The notes: generated by a model from the sequence alone, not told the origin. A stretch of 64,000 nucleotides of DNA from Mactromeris polynyma (GCA_032209605.1 JASFXZ010000037.1:2790001-2854000), one strand, 5' to 3'; positions 27,142-41,200 are shown, counted from the first letter of the stretch. Translations and numbers: made by a program.

Positions 27142-28358
27142 CCAAGCATGCATGGATATCTCTGCCATTGAATGTGAGCCTGAGACTATTTGTTTAATCC
27201 GAGTATGAAAATGTCAATGTTTGTGATTGAACCCACAGTATGCACATCATACAGAAAGGTTTTAAAATATAAAGTCTTGTTTTGAGGAACACGAAAAATC
27301 GGTCAATGGCGCTACCGGGATTCGAAACGGGGTCTACGAATTGCCGGTCCGTTATGCTAACCACTAAACAAAGCTAGCTTTCTGTGAAACTGTTAAGTTA
27401 ATAATTAATAGGATGTATAATGACTACAAAGTATTGAAATGATGCTCCGATCAACAAGACATAAACTGAATATCTCAGTCTACGAGACACGGCACGGAAC
27501 AAGTTGTATGTAATCATTGTAAACGTGTTTACTTCTTACACAGTCCAGGAACATTATAACGTTATAAGACACTGTAACAACATTGGATATGATCAAAACA
27601 AGGCAAGATCAATCTGGATCATTCTGGAATTATATAATCCAAGCAGGGGAGCAAAGTTACCACTCTATAATACATCTTCATTTCTTATTCATCAGTTTGC
27701 CCTACAACCTACGTATACTAGGAATATATACCCTTTGATGTACAAACATCTATACAGAACTAAAGAAGATGTCATTAATGAATCATGACGGACTTTGAAG
27801 GATACTGAACCATTCCATCACATACCATATTTCCTGAACAAGGCATTTCTCCCGGTTCAGAATCAGTATTCTAAAGGTTTCCCCCTATATATATTTAAAA
27901 CTAACAATGGGAGTTTTTTTTACTGTTTTATTTACCAGAATTGTAAGTGAAATTCTTTATCATGTATAACAAATTACCGATATAAGAAGTATAAAAAGAT
28001 ACTGATATTGTGCTATATACACTGATCAAACACTACATTAACAGTGAATCTAATTATAATGAGCCTAAGTATTGGTCTTCGAATAATATTGTGAGATTGT
28101 TTTGATATGCCCATATTCTTAAGTGGAGCATTCCATTCCTGGAAACAGGTATTGCTATTCATTGAAACTCCGGCAGTAGCAGCCAGCTGTTTAATCTTCT
28201 AATGATTAACAATTACAAAAGCCTGTTAGGGCCACTGATAAACAAACTAGAAATATCTCCATAGGGCACAGATGCCCTCACTCCCAGTCTTTGTCACATA
28301 AGCAAATGCTATTATTCTGCTCGTGGTTTGTGAATGTGTATCAAAATTACCAAGTGAA
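27142..28358. other. Intergenic, no gene recognised
   Basis: Contains a tRNA-like sequence at 27307-27380 and a weak ORF at 27504-27788 with no recognisable domain. Otherwise AT-rich and unremarkable. Confidence 0.5.
27307..27380 (-). repeat. tRNA-like sequence (tRNA pseudogene or SINE head)
   Basis: On the minus strand TTTAGTGGTTAGCAT resembles a D-arm/A-box region and GTTTCGAATCCCGG is a near-consensus B box at the right spacing, ending GCGCCA. The acceptor stem does not pair convincingly and I cannot place an anticodon, so a working tRNA is unlikely. Confidence 0.55.
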
Positions 28359-28612
28359 AAACTTTACAGATTATGGTGATAAGTCAAGGGCAATAACTTT
28401 ACAGATTATGGTGATAAGTCAAGGGCAATAACTTTACAGATTATGGTGATAAGTCAAGGGCAATAACTTTACAGATTATGGTGATAAGTCAAGGGCAATA
28501 ACTTTACAGATTATGGTGATAAGTCAAGGGCAATAACTTTACAGATTATGGTGATAAGTCAAGGGCAATAACTTTACAGATTATGGTGATAAGTCAAGGG
28601 CAATAACTTTAC
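28359..28612 (+). repeat. 35-bp minisatellite, about 7 copies
   Basis: The unit contains AACTTTACAGATTATGGTGA and TAAGTCAAGGGCAAT; copies are nearly identical. It abuts, and seems grown from, the start of a dispersed repeat whose first bases are 'aagggccataacttta'. Confidence 0.95.
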
Positions 28613-28965
28613 ACTTACTGGTGCACAACTACACATGCTGATGAACATTCATGTAAAGTTTTGTGAATCTGGGTCATATACTTTTGGAAATTCACGCGAC
28701 ACAAGATTGCACACTATGTATGCTATAATTTCAATAAGTTAAGGGCCATAACTTTACACTTATTGGGTGGGGCCAAATATGAAACCCCAGGTGCACCACT
28801 ACACATGCTGATGAACATTACTGTAAATTTTGTGAGTCTAGCTAAAATACTGTTGGAGATACGTGCAACACAATACTTTGTGACAGACGGAAGGACGCAC
28901 GGACAGATGGACAATGGCAAATATATATGCACCCCCCCCCCCTTTTTAGAATGGGGGCATAAACA
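28604..28965 (+). repeat. Two copies of a bivalve-type dispersed repeat
   Basis: Copy A (about 28604-28712) and copy B (about 28737-28960) share GGGCCATAACTTTACACTTA, CTACACATGCTGATGAACAT and a 'tgtgaat... ttggaga' stretch. Copy B ends with GACAGACGGAAGGACGCACG and a C-run. Related copies lie at 33535 and 41245. Confidence 0.7.
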
Positions 28966-31215
28966 ATATTTAAAACTCTCAATAATGCCAAAAAGTCGTA
29001 TCAATGCTAAAAATAGTCTGAACACACACACAAATGTGTTATTACCTGTTTCAAAAGGTACAATTATGAGTTTTAAAACTCGTTATACATTCATAATTAC
29101 TATTTCTGAAGATGTTTTAGTGCATTTTGGCGAGTTCATGCCAATTCCTTTTGAAAGTCGTAATAACACCAATGTGTTACACACATCTAGTGGGCTTATA
29201 TCAGTGATATATCATACTGAAGTAGGCAATTTTGAAAGAAGAATACAACATCTTCCCTGGTCAATTTGACACAAAGTAAAAGCTCGATAATACGACTACC
29301 CTTCGGACCCTTGAAAACTGGTCTTCATATTGAGGATGAATAAAGAGCAAACCAATCAAAATGGACTTGAAACATGTGGTCATATTTTTGAGGTGGTCTT
29401 ATTATTGAGGTGGTCTTTAAGAGAGGCTTTACAGTCAACATTCAGACATTCATCAGATCACAAATGGCTGATGAGAAGTACTGTGCAATTTTATTAGATA
29501 CTGCACAATAGGACTTATTGTTACATATAGCCATGTGATTCTTTCCTAATAGAAAATTGTGATTCTTTCCTTATAGAAGTTTAACTAATTATATGCTATA
29601 AAGTTTACTGCTTACAATCATTTCCAACTCAATTCGCAATTTCAGAGAAAGTAAGTATAAAAGTTGTGCTGGCAATGTGACATAGAAAGCATATAGTCAC
29701 CAGGAAAGTGTGTGCAGACATGAAACTATGAACATTAACTAACTATATCAAATATCTTTGTTCAAGATTCTTTTTGCAGGCTTCCCGGCAGTTTCTGACA
29801 AAAAGATAGTGGAAGTTTGAGGGCTATTCTGAACTAATTTTAGGGCTTAAACGAGGAATTTTAGGACTCCATTCGGAAATACGATGGCTGTTTCAGGAAT
29901 CATTGACCTCTGAAAAGTTGAGACAATACCAACTCACACATAGGAAGTCATAGTATGTTTACCAGTGCTCAATACTCTTCAACTGACCTTAGCTGTGAAC
30001 TCAAGAATCAAATCTTTGTACACCAGTCACAGCCAGTACCAAGCTGAAGCTAACGAAACACAGGCAAACTATTTGAAAAGCCACAAAAGAACTAGAAAAA
30101 CATTGTTTAATACAGTTTAGATATACATGTATAAACATATAAAGTAATTTTAACTCAATCAATATTCACATTGATAAGAAACATGAACATTTCAATGAAA
30201 AATTATGACTTTTTTAGGAAATTCACTTTTTTAGGAATTTTACGGCAGCCAGAAAAGCCTGTTTTTGTTTACACTACATAACGTAAAAACAACATTTCAA
30301 GAAAAACTATGCTATCATAGAAGAAAAAATTCAACAAATTAATATGTACATGGAATGCAATTTGAGGTACCGTATATCACAATATGAAACATATGTACAA
30401 ATTCCTCACATGCATTTCTAATATGTTCCTTCACCATACATGTATAATTGAAATGGTATTACATTATCACAATACAAATGTACATGAAAATGATCTTAAA
30501 ATACAAATTGAACACATCACAATATGCTCAGTTTGTCTCTCATGAATAGTAACAAGAAATCTCTTTAAAAAAGATAAACGGCGTAGATGGAATGATGTCT
30601 TGCAGTATGTTAAATAGGAATTACAGTACTCACGTAATCTATAACATGGTCTGTCTTCAGTAATTGGACAAACGAAATGTTATTTAATTAGTGCTATATA
30701 TTGTTGTATAGTCAAAAGTTACACAATTTGCTATAAATTGAAAAATAACATTTTTGTGCAATAATTTATTAAGATTAGTAGAAACAAAATCTAATCTGCT
30801 GAAGTTCAGTCAGACATTAAATCCTGTCTTTGTTTTCATTGCGATTCAAGCACGATGTTAACGGTATATTGTACATGTATATATATAATATATATTGCAT
30901 ATTTGTACCGCAGGATTAGAGGGAAATACCCATATTACTATACAACATTTGATTAGTCTAAATGTAGGTAAAAATGTAGGTAAAAATGTTGGTCTAAATG
31001 TAGGTCAAAATCAATGTTATACAGCCACACCGAAAATATTAACATCAAAATAAAAGTAGACTGTGCACTTTACCATCTGTCAACATTTTGTTTGTTTCCT
31101 TTATTAGGCTAGTAGGAATTGGTATTACATATCATATTCACATTCTTTAATTTGATGTAGAAAATGTAAAATGGCACAGCGGTCTTTGCTTGGTGAAAGG
31201 TATTTAATAAATTAG
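28966..31215. other. Intergenic, mostly unique AT-rich sequence
   Basis: No gene recognised. A dispersed repeat copy lies at about 30545-31030. The small ORFs have no recognisable domain. Confidence 0.5.
30545..31030 (+). repeat. Dispersed repeat copy, related to 461-730
   Basis: Starts AACAAGAAATCTCTTTAAAA and ends near CAATGTTATACAGC. It contains a short internal AATGTAGGTAAAA duplication. Confidence 0.55.
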
Positions 31216-31219
31216 ACAA

Positions 31220-31976
31220 AAAGCAACAACAAATGAGCTAGGCCAGTCTTTCCCGCAGTATCATTCAGCAACAACAAATGAGCTAGGCCAGTCTTTCCCG
31301 CAATATCATTCAGCAACAACAAATGAGCTAGGCCAGTCTTTCCCGCAGTATCATTCAGCAACAACAAATGAGCTAGGCCAGTCTTTCCCGCAATATCATT
31401 CAGCAACAACAAATGAGCTAGGCCAGTCTTTCCCGCAATATCATTCAGCAACAACAAATGAGCTAGGCCAGTCTTTCCCGCAATATCATTCAGCAACAAC
31501 AAATGAGCTAGGCCAGACTTTCCCGCAATATCATTCAGCAACAACAAATGAGCTAGGCCAGTCTTTCCCGCAGTATCATTCAGCAACAACAAATGAGCTA
31601 GGCCAGTCTTTCCCGCAATATCATTCAGCAACAACAAATGAGCTAGGCCAGTCTTTCCCGCAATATCATTCAGCAACAACAAATGAGCTAGGCCAGTCTT
31701 TCCCGCAATATCATTCAGCAACAACAAATGAGCTAGGCCAGACTTTCCCGCAGTATCATTCAGCAACAACAAATGAGCTAGGCCAGTCTTTCCCGCAATA
31801 TCATTCAGCAACAACAAATGAGCTAGGCCAGTCTTTCCCGCAATATCATTCAGCAACAACAAATGAGCTAGGCCAGACTTTCCCGCAGTATCATTCAGCA
31901 ACAACAAATGAGCTAGGCCAGTCTTTCCCGCAGTATCATTCAGCAACAACAAATGAGCTAGGCCAGACTTTCCCGT
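31220..31976 (+). repeat. 45-bp minisatellite, about 17 copies
   Basis: The unit contains AGCAACAACAAATGAGCTAG and CAGTCTTTCCCGCAGTATCA. Since 45 is a multiple of three, one minus frame stays open for 246 codons (LLLLNDTAGKTGLAH units). The variable bases change amino acids (T/I, T/S) as often as not, so there is no sign of protein constraint. Confidence 0.96.
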
Positions 31977-32086
31977 CAGTATGACATTTTGTAAAAAATT
32001 AGGCTAAAAAAATCACAAAATATTTGTGAGTACAAGAAATGAGAGAACATGTATACAATACAGATCTACCAAGTCTAATATACATA

Positions 32087-32796
32087 CACTCAACAAAATT
32101 CCTAATCGGTCAGTTTATATTGTATTATCATTTTTCTAATAATGCATGTATTCACACAAAATTTCACATACCGATATTTGAACAGGTTATGCAGCGAAAT
32201 ATTGATTTTTTTTAGCCGGCTCGCTATGAAATTAATCGTATTGGGCGTATTGACGTTTATAGCACGTTTTGCACGTGCGGGGCATGGACACATATTTGCA
32301 CGTGTTCGTGTACACTTTTGTCATTGCTGTAGCCATTATATTGGTGGTTATTTCCGTTTTCAACTTGTTTCAGGTGGCAAGAACCTTCAATCTGCGGCTA
32401 CAAACAAATAATGTCAATTTTTTTTTGAAATTTCAAAAAATAAAACCCACCTGTCGTAAATGAGTTCCGGCCTGTAGCATTCCGACGGCTCGGGCGCGTT
32501 CTTCTACAGTCATTCTCACCATGTTTTGTGTTTTTCAAAAAGGATTTTCATCAGCAACGACAAAAGTGTACACGAACACGTGCAAATATGTGTCCATGCC
32601 CCGCACGTGCAAAACGTGCTATAAACGTCAATACGCCTAATATGATTAATTTCATAGCGAGCCGGCTAAAAAAATCAATATTTCGCTGCATTACCTGTTC
32701 AAATATCGGTATGTGAAATTTTGTGTGAATACATGCATTATTAGAAAAATAATAATACAATATAAACTGACCGATTAGGAATTTTGTTGAGTGTAC
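32087..32796. mobile_element. Tc1/mariner-derived foldback element with long inverted repeats
   Basis: Arms 32089-32331 and 32549-32794 (about 245 bp) are near-perfect inverted copies. The outer ends read CACTCAACAAAATTCC and are flanked by TA on both sides, the Tc1/mariner target duplication. The 220-bp centre carries a minus-strand transposase N-terminus remnant. It is a non-autonomous deletion derivative. Confidence 0.85.
32433..32522 (-). pseudogene. Tc1/mariner transposase N-terminal remnant, 29 aa
   Basis: The ORF begins MVRMTVEERARAVGMLQAGT, the typical start of the paired-type helix-turn-helix of Tc1-like transposases, then runs off into unrelated residues and stops. The rest of the transposase, including the catalytic DDE/D part, is missing. 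Confidence 0.8.
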
Positions 32797-35278
32797 ACTG
32801 ACATACAAAAGTTTCTTCACACTTGAATATTTGAATTTCGTTACTTTTTCTCACAGAATTTCAAATAAAACATGTATGATCATAAAGTAATATTATTCAT
32901 CCCATTTCTGTGATGGATAGTTAAGAATCAACAATTTTCACATCTCGGCAGAGGCATAAATCGTATGTGTGTAACTGATAGATCTGACACAGAGAATAAG
33001 ATAATTTGTTTCAGTTCAAATTTATAAATACTTCTACAGAAAATGATTGCTGTGTTAAAAACATTTTCGATTTATTGCGTGTGAAACAAAAATTAAAATA
33101 CATTAATTGTAATGGGAAATTGTCAAAGTGTACAGGCACTTTTTGAGGGCAGTGTATGTGTATAATTTACATAAGGTTATATATTTAATCAGATGTAGAA
33201 CTCCCATCAAAGTTAAGTTTGGAATTTACGATGGTTGAAAATGAGTTGACAGTCAGATAATTCCATTCACAACATATCTGTGGTAAATAAAAATTGCCAG
33301 GATCAAAACAACAAGAATAATCAAATTGCCAAGACATACAGACACAAGAACGAACTTCTGGAGTATATGTTTGTGGAGCCAGTGGAATAATCAGTTTAAC
33401 ACCGACATAAATAGAAAAAAACAAGAGCACTGACTATCACAAAATATGCCCGTTCTACAGTTATGTCACTGCAGTGTGAAAAAAATAATTGTAAAAAGGA
33501 TTATATACAACAAATTTTAGGTAATTTCCGTAATAAAAGGGCGTTAACTCCTGAGTGACTACAGCGATATGGCTGGTTATCCAACTCTTCTGAGACATTA
33601 TGCCCATACATATTCCCACCAAATTTGGTGATGATAGGACAAATGCTTCTGAAGTTATTGATTGGACAACTAACTGGATGCTGCCAGCACTCCCTGCCAA
33701 CTTCCCGCCCGTCACCACTGGTGACACTTTAATACATCCCGCTCTATGAACGCCCAATAAAAATTAATTATGAACAATAAAATGTCTAGGACATCTTGTG
33801 AAATGAATGTCACTGTGATATGTATGATCATAAAATTATTCCGCTAGGTATGATAAAGACATGCAATAAAATGGTTAGATAAATGAAATCATAAATAACA
33901 AATGTACTTGAGCAATATATAACAAAATGATATGAGTAGATTCTTGGTACAGTAGTCTGCAGATTTAAGCTTGTATAGGAATTGACAAGATATTATGTAC
34001 TATGCATGCAAATCTGTAGTCTGTATACAGACCCTATGGTCTACTATGTTTTATTGGAGAAAACTCCTATAAAATAATGCCACTTTGCGTCTCAAACATA
34101 TGTAATCATATATGCGCAATATACGTCAAAAACTCAGAGTCAAATAAGATCTAGTTCAAAAATAAAATGATAAATACCATCTGGTTAATAAAAAATATTA
34201 TCCAGTCGATAGCCAGACTGGGATTGTGTCTGCTGCTGATGGCATTCAGTCTAATAAGTCTCTGGCTTATTAAAAGCCCATCTTTAAGTAGAGAGTATTA
34301 CTAACATTTATTACTATCACCTGAAGAGCTAAAACTACAATTTTGCCTACCAGTAGGATACAATGTAATCAGCAAATGTAGAGCAACCAGAAGTAATACA
34401 AGAATATCATGAACAGCAAACTCAACTATTCAACACTGTTAGATAATACAAAAGAAAGTGATAATTACTAACAAATTAAGAATAAATTGTATTCACCCAG
34501 TGAGTACAAAAGATATTTCTGCATCTTGTTTGTGTATCAGCAGGGGGGGGGGGGGGGGGTTTGGGGGGTGAGTGAGGGATATATTGGTGTTTAAAAACAA
34601 TATGATGAAACACAAGCAATTATTATTGCATATTCAGTTCAGTAGTTGCAAAGAAAACAACTTGCAAGCAAAACTGGCTTCAAACGTTTTACAATAAAAA
34701 GGGGCATAACTTTGTTAAAATACAAGTCATGATGTTGCTGCAGACTTGTATGGATTTCATTATCATTCAGTCTAGAATTTGCTAAAAAAACTTGCATACA
34801 GGTACAAGCATTTTTCACTAACATTTTGAAGTTTAAAAGCAGCACAATTAAGGGTACTAGACCCTAAACCAAGACAAAATGTGCATCAATGGCAATCCAT
34901 TTATGAGGTATGAAGATAATAGGAGATGTAGTAAATATATTATGTTTTAAAACTCTAACCTGCAAGCATTAGTGACATGGTCAGCAAATTTGCTTATTCT
35001 CCAAGTGAGGCAAAAAATACATCTAAATTGCATATAACAGTCAAGCTGACCATAATATCACACTGGGTAAAAGTGGTCCTAGTTGACATGTAGTCTGTAT
35101 AAACAAGATTAATAGGACAATACAAAATATAAAATGAAAATTCAGAGTAAATATTATAGATATAATAATTGGTAAATATTTAGTAAAGGTTTGAATATAT
35201 GACACAAGTACTGTATTGCCAACATGTAACAGGTAAGAGACGAGACAATTGAACAATTCAGTCAGATTTCGGTAGCTG
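32797..35278. other. 3' flank of the metallophosphoesterase gene
   Basis: No coding region found. It contains a dispersed repeat near 33535-33760 (GGGCGTTAACTCC, CCAAATTTGGTGATGATAGG), another possible fragment at about 34695-34850, and a 17-base G run at 34543-34559. The 3' UTR of the minus-strand gene should lie next to 35279. Confidence 0.5.
33535..33760 (+). repeat. Dispersed repeat copy
   Basis: The 'agggcgttaactcctg... ccaaatttggtgatgat... gacaaatgcttctgaag' layout matches the dispersed-repeat style at 28737 and 41245. The assignment is by pattern only. Confidence 0.45.
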
Positions 35279-38200
35279 TCATCTCCGTCTACATAATCCA
35301 CTGTTCATGAAATATGAGATTGTTCCAATAACAATCAGTATAAGGTATCCCAACAACATTGTGTATCGTCTAGGTGACCATAGAACAGTAAACTGTACAT
35401 TGCCATCCGTACCTGCAACAAATATAACACACGTATTTACTTGGTATTTAGGCAGTTCTTTCATAGATTCGGAACAAACAATTCTGTGATTCAGAACAAT
35501 AATTTAACTTCAAACAAATTGTTACAACAATTTATATGATTTCTTTCAATCACTGTTTAAAACCAAACATTTGCTATTTGATGCTTCAATGAATACCAGT
35601 CAAGTCCTTTATTTCTAATCTCTACATACATGACATCATTAACATTATATTGTATTTCACTATAAGCTATTCATCAATCTTTATATCATGTATTACAAAT
35701 GTTTTTAAAGGGGTATACTCAGGCTTCCTGAATATCAAATCTGTACTTCATGAATATCAAATCCGTATTTCATGAATATCAAATCTGTACTTCATGAATA
35801 TCAAATCCGTATTTCATGAATATCAAATCTGTACTTCATGAATATCAAATCCGTATTTCATGAATATCAAATCTGTACTTCATGAATATCAAATCCGTAT
35901 TTCATGAATATCAAATCTGTACTTCATGAATATCAAATCGGTACTTCATGAATATCAAATCTGTACTTCATGAATATCAAATCTGTACTTCATGAATATC
36001 AAATCGGTACTTCATGAATATCAAATCCGTATTTCATGAATATCAAATCAGTACTTCATGAATATCAAATCGGTACTTCATGAATATCAAATCGGTACTT
36101 CATGAATATCAAATCAGTACTTCATGAATATCAAATCGGTACTTCATGAATATCAAATCAGTACTTCATGAATATCAAATCAGTACTTCATGAATATCAA
36201 ATCCATACTTCGTGAATATCAAATCCGTACTTAATGAATATCAAATCTGTACTTCATGAATATCAAATCTGTACTTCATGAATGAATAATTTTACTTTAA
36301 AAGTAGACAACAAGAGAAATGTATTACAATAAAAAGTTGTTTGCATCTCTAAGAGAACAGCCATGTCTAAATCACTGACCAGCTATACACAGCACCATCA
36401 TCATCATCAATACTCGTCATAAAATATAAATGTTCCATAAGTGAGTGACGATCTACAGTTTACCAGCAGAAATCAACACAACCAAAAACCAATGTAGTAA
36501 TATATCTAAACATCTTTAGTGCAGAGAAACCAAATGTAACAAATGATACATACCTATTATAAGGACTACATAACCAATATCCACCACACCCATCCTGTAA
36601 CTACACGTAGGGGCAGAAATCTCTAACATAGAGTGTGCACCCTTTACATCCAATGTAAGATAGGAATCAATATATGTCAGATCTTGTCTGTTGACTGTCC
36701 AACTAAATTCATCATCTCTTAAACAATCATCACAGGTAAAAACTTGAGCCTGAAAGCAGACACAGTAGACCATATGAGTGCTAATTTCTAAGTATATCCT
36801 AATGAAGGAATTGATTTCACAAACTAAGCACTGTGTTTTGGTGGCTAATTTTGATTTAAAGAATTGAGTGAATGAGAAAATATTTACAAGTTTTGTGTAA
36901 TTTGCTTTTTGCATTTGGACTACAGAAGATTTTTTAAGAATTAATGTATATTGGAGTAAAACTTTTCTCAGGTGACTTCATCATTTTGTAGTTTACTTTT
37001 CTATTTTGTTGTTTAATACTGGAATCATTATAAACAGAAAAGTAGATGTTGTAAACTGAAAATGGCTTGGTTGTCACTAATACAGGTTTTCTCATGGAAC
37101 AACTCATATTCGTATATACTAGGCAAAACGTCAAACCCAACATCTGGGGAATTTCCAGTACATTTAAGGTGGCATAACATTGAGTTCTCTCCCCTTCTTT
37201 CTACATTCCTTCAAAACATATACCATAGAAGGAATATTGAAAGGGAGAGAACTCGTGACAATCTCCTGTGGTCAAATTAAAGGGGAGCAGCCATTTTGTT
37301 TCGGCAAGCAACTGTTATGACTCAACCATGCAAGAATGGGCACCGCACACAGAGACATTGACAACAAAGGGATCATGAATTAGACAATAACTTCCATTAT
37401 TAAACCACCTCTCAGTAAACAGAAGAGATTTTTCAAAATCTGTATCGATAACAGATTGTTTTTGTATTGTTAACATATTGATATCATTTCTATTGATGAC
37501 AATATCCCAATATAAAATACACCTTTATTAAAATCTGAAAGTCAAAATAAAATGTATTTTTCTAACAAACATTTTAAATCACCACCCAAGACACAGATAT
37601 AAGGCGAGGTATTAAAATAACTGCCCATACATTGTGCTTCATTAAATTTAATTGCACTCAGTACTCATTATGTTCTCATAAACAAAATATCTGAGCTTGT
37701 CAGTGTACAGAGTTGAAATTGCAGAAATACTTCAAATATTTGTATCTGAACATGATAAATCATTACAAGGTATGATTAGGCTACTTCGGACTCAGCTGAG
37801 ACAGTGTAACACATGATAAATCATTACAAGGTATGATTAGGCTACTTCAGACTCAGCTGAGACACTGTTACACTTTATATGTGTTTACCAGAAACATTGC
37901 CTATAAAAGTGTAAAGGTTTACTTATACACTGCAGGGCTCTAGAAATATTTTTCATATACACTTTTCCCTAGTGTACATGTAAAATTTGACTTAAATTTA
38001 ATGGGGTACAGACTAACCGTTAATGTGTGCATGAACTACTCTTGTTTATTTGTAATATTTTTTTGATTAGCTATATTGGGGTAGATCTTTGCAGTGGGGT
38101 GGAAATTTTTAACTTAAGTTAGACAGCTGGGGTCGATCACCATCACAGTATGGACCAAATAAAAAGGGCCATTTGTGGAGGTCATTTATATAACATTGAG

Positions 38201-41200
38201 TCCAGACCTTTAAAACAGACTTGTCCTGGACTAACTATGACTCAACTGTTGGTAGTCTGAATTAATCTTGTCCAGGATGTTGGGCTAGTGTATATATAAT
38301 CATAACTAAGCAAGCCAGTACACAGAATCTATGACTGCATGCATATTCATTCTATCTTGTGTAACCGATAGTTGCTTGACCTGCAGGTAAGTTAGATAAA
38401 GACCTGGAAAGCACACGAATGCTTGTCTTCTGACTGGGATAAGTGCAAGGAACTGAAAGCATAGTGTACTTACATAAGTACAGGTGAACGGACTGACAGG
38501 AACAAATCAAGCCATACAACATATACCAAAAATAAAACAATTACCTTATGCCAGTGAGCAGAGAGAATCAATTTAGGTTTGAGCCTCTTAGTGATCTACA
38601 ACAGAAAGTTTAAGAGAATGATATCTCAGCAAAATATTAATATTCATAATTCTACACCGAAAATACAACTAAAACAATAGAAAATATACATTTGTACAGA
38701 AATACACCCCACAGTGATGAAGTTCATAATTTCCTTATAATAACAATGAGTCACAAGAACTATCTTTAAAAAAGATGGTCGGCGAAACCTGAAGCTATCA
38801 AAGTTGCAATCTGAAGGCTAAGATTTGTTGTGCAACATAAAACATTGCTTGATGACGCTACACTACAGTAACTCGAATACCTGTAAGGGTTTATTTTGAT
38901 ACAACCATTCATAGACACACACCTGTAAAAGACCATTCATAACAATGCAATGGAGTCACATGAACTAATGCAAGCAAAATGGAATATAAGGATGATGCAC
39001 AAGACATAACGTACAACCAGGTATTGTTATATCAAGTAATTCATTCAAATGGAAACTATTATACAGCATGCCATATTTTTTCAAAATCAGAGAAAAGGCA
39101 GATATCAGGTAATAAAGCTTTGATGACCTTAGAAAAAAGTTTTATCAAGTTATCATGGAGAATACTTGGAAAACGAATGTGTTTTTCAATAAATGTTACC
39201 TAAAATTTTCCCAATTTAGACAGTTCAAACGCTTATTTCCCAATCACACCGGACCCAGACCCATTTCCGAAATGGTGAAAAAAGCCCTGGTGAATGACAT
39301 GTTATATACAGAAGATATATAACTTACAGGGAATGAAAAATGTTTGGGTCCCATCATAACAGTCTGATGATTTGCAAGTACAGTGTACTGTGATGTTCGT
39401 TTGTGCTTCAGTTTCTCTGCATTCTCAACTTTGTCTTCTGTCAAGGCGTAAGTCAGAAGATCGAGCTACAAACAGCAATGTGAAGACATGAGAATTGATG
39501 GTATATTATCAAGTACGTAACCATAGCTTATATATGAACTTGTATGTTATAAATAATGTCATAAACAGATGTGTTTGCTTACAGTTAACTGGCTGACCTT
39601 GATGTTTTACTGTTAGTACAATTCATGGACGAAACCTCTGAAAGTCAGACATAGCAATCTGCACCTAATCTGCATCTAATACAATTACAAGGAATCTACA
39701 AAAATGCAATTACAAGGAATCTACATAAAATGCAATTACAAGGAATCTACATAAAATGCAATTACAAGGAATCTACATAAAATGCAATTACAAGGAATCT
39801 ACATAAAATGCAATTACAAGGAATCTACATAAAATGCAATTATAAAAAATCTACATAAAACGCAATTACAAGGAATCTATATGAAATGCATTTACAAGGA
39901 ATCTACATAAAATGCAATTACAAGGAATCTACATAAAATGCATTTACAAGGAATCTACATCTAATACAATTACAAGGAATCTACATAAAATGCAATTACA
40001 AGGAATCTACATAAAATGCATTTACAAGGAATCTACATCTAATACAATTACAAGGAATCTACATAAAATGCAATTACAAGGAATCTACATAAAATGCAAT
40101 TACAATGAATCTACATAAAACGCAATTACAAGGAATCTACATGAAATGCATTTACAAGGAATCTACATTAAATGCAATTTACAAGGAATCTACATAAAGG
40201 TAATTTGAAATGGAATTAGTATCTAATGCAATCAAACAAGGCACGGAAACAACATGCTATCACATAGTAAAACACAGAATGTTAGAACAGTGTATATAAA
40301 ATAATTTATGCGCCTATGAAAACATTTCAAACAGTAAAAAATCCACATGGACCATGACAGCCAATATCCATTATTACTGTGTAGTTTGAATTTTGTATTT
40401 TTTATCAAAATTAATTGTGAAGTGTTTTCAACAATGCTTGTATGACAATATTGGAAGCTTGAACAGAATACTGAGGGGTTCTAACAGCTCAATGTTCTCC
40501 AATCCTGAAGATTTGATGCTTCCATGATCCAGCATTATCAGATGCAGGCGTCTGATGATCTAGACAGTCGCAATTCGGCCCCTACCCCCCTCTCATCAGA
40601 TTTACATCAATCTAAAAGTGACCCTGGAGCCTCTAAATCCAGATTTCCGGATTAATCCGGAACTTTAGAACCCCTGATACTGGAGAATGAAGGTCTTACA
40701 TTGAAAATCTAAATATAAACCTAAACCTACAAACCTTTATGTAATCAATAAAGCTGTATTTCACAAGCTCAGTTATGTTACCAAAATGTTTTTCATATCT
40801 GTTGAGCTTTCTTGCTGATACAAAGTCATTACTTTCACCACCAATATCATTGTCTCCAGGAATGAAAACTGTCTGATAGAAATATACAACATCAACAATA
40901 TGGTATACTGCAATCCTAACAAGAAATATCTTGAAAAAAGAGGGTCGGAGCAATTTGAAGGTTAAGATTTGATGTGCAACACAAAAAAATGCCAAGATGT
41001 TACGATAGCTGGTCACTTCAGATCCAAAATGTATTTTGGTAAATTCACCAAAATTCAGTGGATTTCGGGAAGGTAACGTACCATTTATTGAAAGGTTAAC
41101 CAATCCGCATCAATGTTACAAACGTTGTTCGGTTTGTCAGTAATTGTAAAACTAATACATGATGTTAGAATAAAATATTGAGCAAACAAGAAATAGAGTC

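Noticed and set aside
27504..27788. 94-codon plus-strand ORF
   Set aside because: No recognisable domain or flanking exons; could be decayed element sequence but nothing supports a call.
28359..28612. Regular direct repeats resembling a CRISPR array
   Set aside because: Repeats are contiguous without unique spacers, and the genome is animal.
31212..31952. 246-codon minus-strand ORF with 15-residue repeats
   Set aside because: It is a 45-bp minisatellite; base changes alter amino acids freely and no gene context exists.
34543..34559. G-run as a possible G-quadruplex
   Set aside because: A 17-base homopolymer is more likely simple slippage; there is no functional context.
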